Shown: positions 32,353 through 34,059 of the stretch, one piece after another
How the letters are laid out: every line of letters begins with the position of its first letter
Position numbering within the stretch: position 1 is the first letter of the stretch
The notes under the pieces: model-generated
What the model was told of the DNA's origin: nothing
The model's input: only the letters and a program-made list of their open reading frames with translations
Databases searched by the model: none
Assembly (NCBI GenBank): GCA_017483985.1
Contig: JAFUUB010000119.1
Coordinates: forward strand, 1 to 34,059
From: Bacteroidales bacterium
GTDB taxonomy: Bacteria > Bacteroidota > Bacteroidia > Bacteroidales > UBA932
Direction: 5' to 3'
DNA: 34,059 nucleotides
Made by a program: the position numbers and the translations under genes

Positions 32353-33783
32353 TTATTTGTTTGACGGATAGAAAGTTTTGACGGAGAAGGTTTCGGCGAT
32401 GAGCCGGCGCATCTCCCAACGGTCGGCGACGAGTCCCGCTGCCTTGGCCTGGACCATGACGTTGCCGATAGCGGTCGCTTCGACGGGGCCGGCCACGACC
32501 GGAATCCCGAGGGTATCGGCCGTCAGCTGGCTCATGTAGTCATTGGCCGAGCCGCCGCCGATGACATGGAGTTTTTCGATCTTGAAAGGTGCAAATTCCT
32601 GCAGCATATCCAGGACTTCCTTGTACCGGTACGCCAGGCTGTGATAGATGCAGCTGACCATTTCCGCGTCGTTTTCCGGTACGGGCTGGCCGGCTTCCGC
32701 CAGGGCGGCGCGGATTTCCCGGTCCATGTCGGCCGGGTTGGCGAACCGCGGGTCATCCGGGTCGATCCGGCCGGAGAACGCCGAGGCGGCACGCGCCATG
32801 TCCGTTAACTGGCCATACGTATATTCCCGTCCGGCAGCCTTCCAGGCCTTGCGGCACTGCTCCAGCAGCCACATGCCGGTGATGTTCTTCAGGAAGCGGG
32901 TCGTTCCCTCGATGCCGCCTTCGTTGGTGAAATTCAGGCGGGAAGAGGCTTCGTTGATGATCGGGGCCGGGGTTTCGATGCCCATCAGGCTCCAGGTCCC
33001 GCTCGACAGATAGGCAAAACGCTCATCCGAGGCCGGGACGGCGGCGATGGCAGAAGCGGTGTCATGGCCGGCGACCGCGACCACGGGGACCTCCCCGATG
33101 CAGGTCGCCGCAGCGATGGATTTCCGGAGCGTACCGACGACGGTCCCGGGCTGGACGATGGGCAGCAGCACGTCGGTCCGGACACCGATCCTTTTCAGGA
33201 TGGACTTGTCGAACTGCCGGCTCCGCTGGTCCATCATGCCGGAGGTGGAGGCATCCGTATACTCGCAGACTTTGTTTCCTGTCAGCATCCAGGACAGCAG
33301 GTCCGGCATGAACAGGATTTCCTTTGCCCCGGACAACGGAGCGAAGCCCTCCCGCGTCTGCGCATACAATTGGAAAATGGAATTGAAATCCATGATCTGG
33401 ATACCGGTCGAAGCATACAACTTCTCCCGCGGGAGGGTCTTGAATACTTCCTCCGGCACACCGGCGGTATAGGGGTCCCGGTAGGCGCGCGGCAGCCCCA
33501 GGAGCGTCCCGTCCGGAGCGATGCAGCCGAAATCCACGCCCCAGGTATCGATACCGATGGAATTGATTTTCACGCCGTTTTTGGCCAGGCCGGAGAGACA
33601 TTCCAGAAAATGTTCGTAGATGGAATATACATTCCAGTAATATCTGCCGCCCAGTTCCAGGGGCTGGTTCGGGAAACGGCAGACTTCCTCCATCCGGAAG
33701 CGCCCGTTTTCAAATGTCGCCAGGATGCCGCGTCCGGAAGTGGCGCCGCAGTCAAAGGCCAGGAAAGCAGTTTTGGACTCCAT
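32353..33783 (-). CDS. rhaB: L-rhamnulokinase
   Basis: This is a 476-residue FGGY-family sugar kinase that phosphorylates L-rhamnulose at O1 with ATP (E. coli RhaB is 489). Landmarks: FLAFDCGATSGRGILATF (phosphate-binding start), GIDTWGVDFGCIAPDG (substrate loop), VAGHDTASAIAAVP with the catalytic aspartate near residue 240, AYLSSGTWSLMGIETP, and KLHVIGGGSANDYMSQLTAD (the ATP-binding GGGS/N loop of the C-terminal domain). The ATG at 33783 is the natural start, preceded by a TAnnTTTG box. It is the first gene of the rhaB-rhaA-rhaT-rhaD operon. In Bacteroides the equivalent operon is switched on by an AraC-type regulator, RhaR; none lies in this window. Confidence 0.94.
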   Translation of the reverse strand: MESKTAFLAFDCGATSGRGILATFENGRFRMEEVCRFPNQPLELGGRYYWNVYSIYEHFLECLSGLAKNGVKINSIGIDTWGVDFGCIAPDGTLLGLPRAYRDPYTAGVPEEVFKTLPREKLYASTGIQIMDFNSIFQLYAQTREGFAPLSGAKEILFMPDLLSWMLTGNKVCEYTDASTSGMMDQRSRQFDKSILKRIGVRTDVLLPIVQPGTVVGTLRKSIAAATCIGEVPVVAVAGHDTASAIAAVPASDERFAYLSSGTWSLMGIETPAPIINEASSRLNFTNEGGIEGTTRFLKNITGMWLLEQCRKAWKAAGREYTYGQLTDMARAASAFSGRIDPDDPRFANPADMDREIRAALAEAGQPVPENDAEMVSCIYHSLAYRYKEVLDMLQEFAPFKIEKLHVIGGGSANDYMSQLTADTLGIPVVAGPVEATAIGNVMVQAKAAGLVADRWEMRRLIAETFSVKTFYPSNK

Positions 33784-33799
33784 ATTCAGTCGGTTTTCG

Positions 33800-33807
33800 C
33801 AAAAGTA
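33800..33807 (-). promoter_or_regulatory. -7 box of the rhamnose operon
   Basis: Read on the reverse strand this is TACTTTTG, a perfect TAnnTTTG, about 17 bases before the rhaB ATG. No TTTG stands at the proper distance upstream, which would fit an activator-dependent promoter. In the remaining upstream bases (33808-34059) I see only AT-rich DNA and the hairpin at 34022-34045. Confidence 0.5.
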
Positions 33808-34021
33808 AGGTTTTCATGGGATTATTTTACTATATAATTTGCGATACAAACTTTGTTTTTTGACACAATTCCTTTCTTCGAAGGGACAGTGCCGTTCCCG
33901 AACCGGCAACGGAAAAATGGGTAAGGAAAACCGGGAAAATGATATTGCATAAATCCAATCTGACCTTCCCTGATTTCGGTTGACACTTTTAGAGAGGATT
34001 AACTAATATTGTTTACACTAT

Positions 34022-34045
34022 CACTGACTGGGTTTACAGTCGGTG
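34022..34045. repeat. 9-bp inverted repeat near the right edge
   Basis: CACTGACTG and CAGTCGGTG pair over nine positions (one G-T) around the loop GGTTTA, followed by TATTTTAT. GTTTACA occurs at 34011-34017 and again in the loop. It could be a weak forward-strand terminator or an operator for the rhamnose regulator. The context is cut off by the window edge. Confidence 0.35.
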
Positions 34046-34059
34046 TATTTTATCTCTAA

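Noticed and set aside
1..34059. CRISPR arrays, insertion sequences or integrases
   Set aside because: No regularly spaced repeats and no transposase or recombinase frame were found on either strand.

Overview
The window looks like a chromosomal segment of a GC-rich member of the Bacteroidales (Bacteroidota). The evidence is a Mfa/FimA-type (type V) fimbrial gene set, promoters of the TTG / TAnnTTTG type rather than classical sigma-70 boxes, few Shine-Dalgarno sites, a DUF3737 protein next to a MalY/PatB-type lyase, and a rhamnose operon in kinase-isomerase-permease-aldolase order. No CRISPR array, transposase, integrase or ordinary tRNA gene was found.

Layout. The left edge (1-367) holds a 5'-truncated single-stranded DNA-binding protein fragment behind a strong inverted repeat. 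A forward fimbrial operon follows (368-4224): an OmpA-like lipoprotein, a fimbrillin and a Mfa2/FimB-type anchor lipoprotein. Converging on it is a reverse-strand GH53 endo-beta-1,4-galactanase lipoprotein (4237-5343) whose two half-domains are in swapped order, as in a circular permutation. Divergent overlapping promoters separate it from the tmRNA gene ssrA (5453-5850). A small HExxH-containing protein and a hairpin-rich non-coding stretch (6221-6578) come next. A forward operon (6579-12277) encodes a MATE exporter, a DUF3737 beta-helix protein, a MalY/PatB-type C-S lyase and a large EF-hand membrane protein broken by a one-base frameshift.

The most unusual part is the reverse-strand operon at 12306-29098. 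Four very large proteins without signal peptides (1854, 1264, 1570 and 626 residues), followed by a small DUF6734-like putative glycosyltransferase, are packed with gaps of 11-12 bases or overlaps of 4-11 bases. The first carries a DUF6603-type domain. The next three belong to families I recognise only by recurring motifs in uncharacterised giant proteins of other phyla. I know of no assigned function for the set and regard it as the best candidate for an undescribed multi-protein system. Its likely promoter overlaps the terminator of the rhamnose operon upstream.

The right part (29273-33783) is a complete rhaB-rhaA-rhaT-rhaD catabolic operon on the reverse strand. It takes up L-rhamnose, isomerises it to L-rhamnulose, phosphorylates that and cleaves it to dihydroxyacetone phosphate and L-lactaldehyde. 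Its rhaA is split by one in-frame amber codon at a position normally occupied by a conserved tyrosine. No regulator and no lactaldehyde-processing gene lie inside the window.
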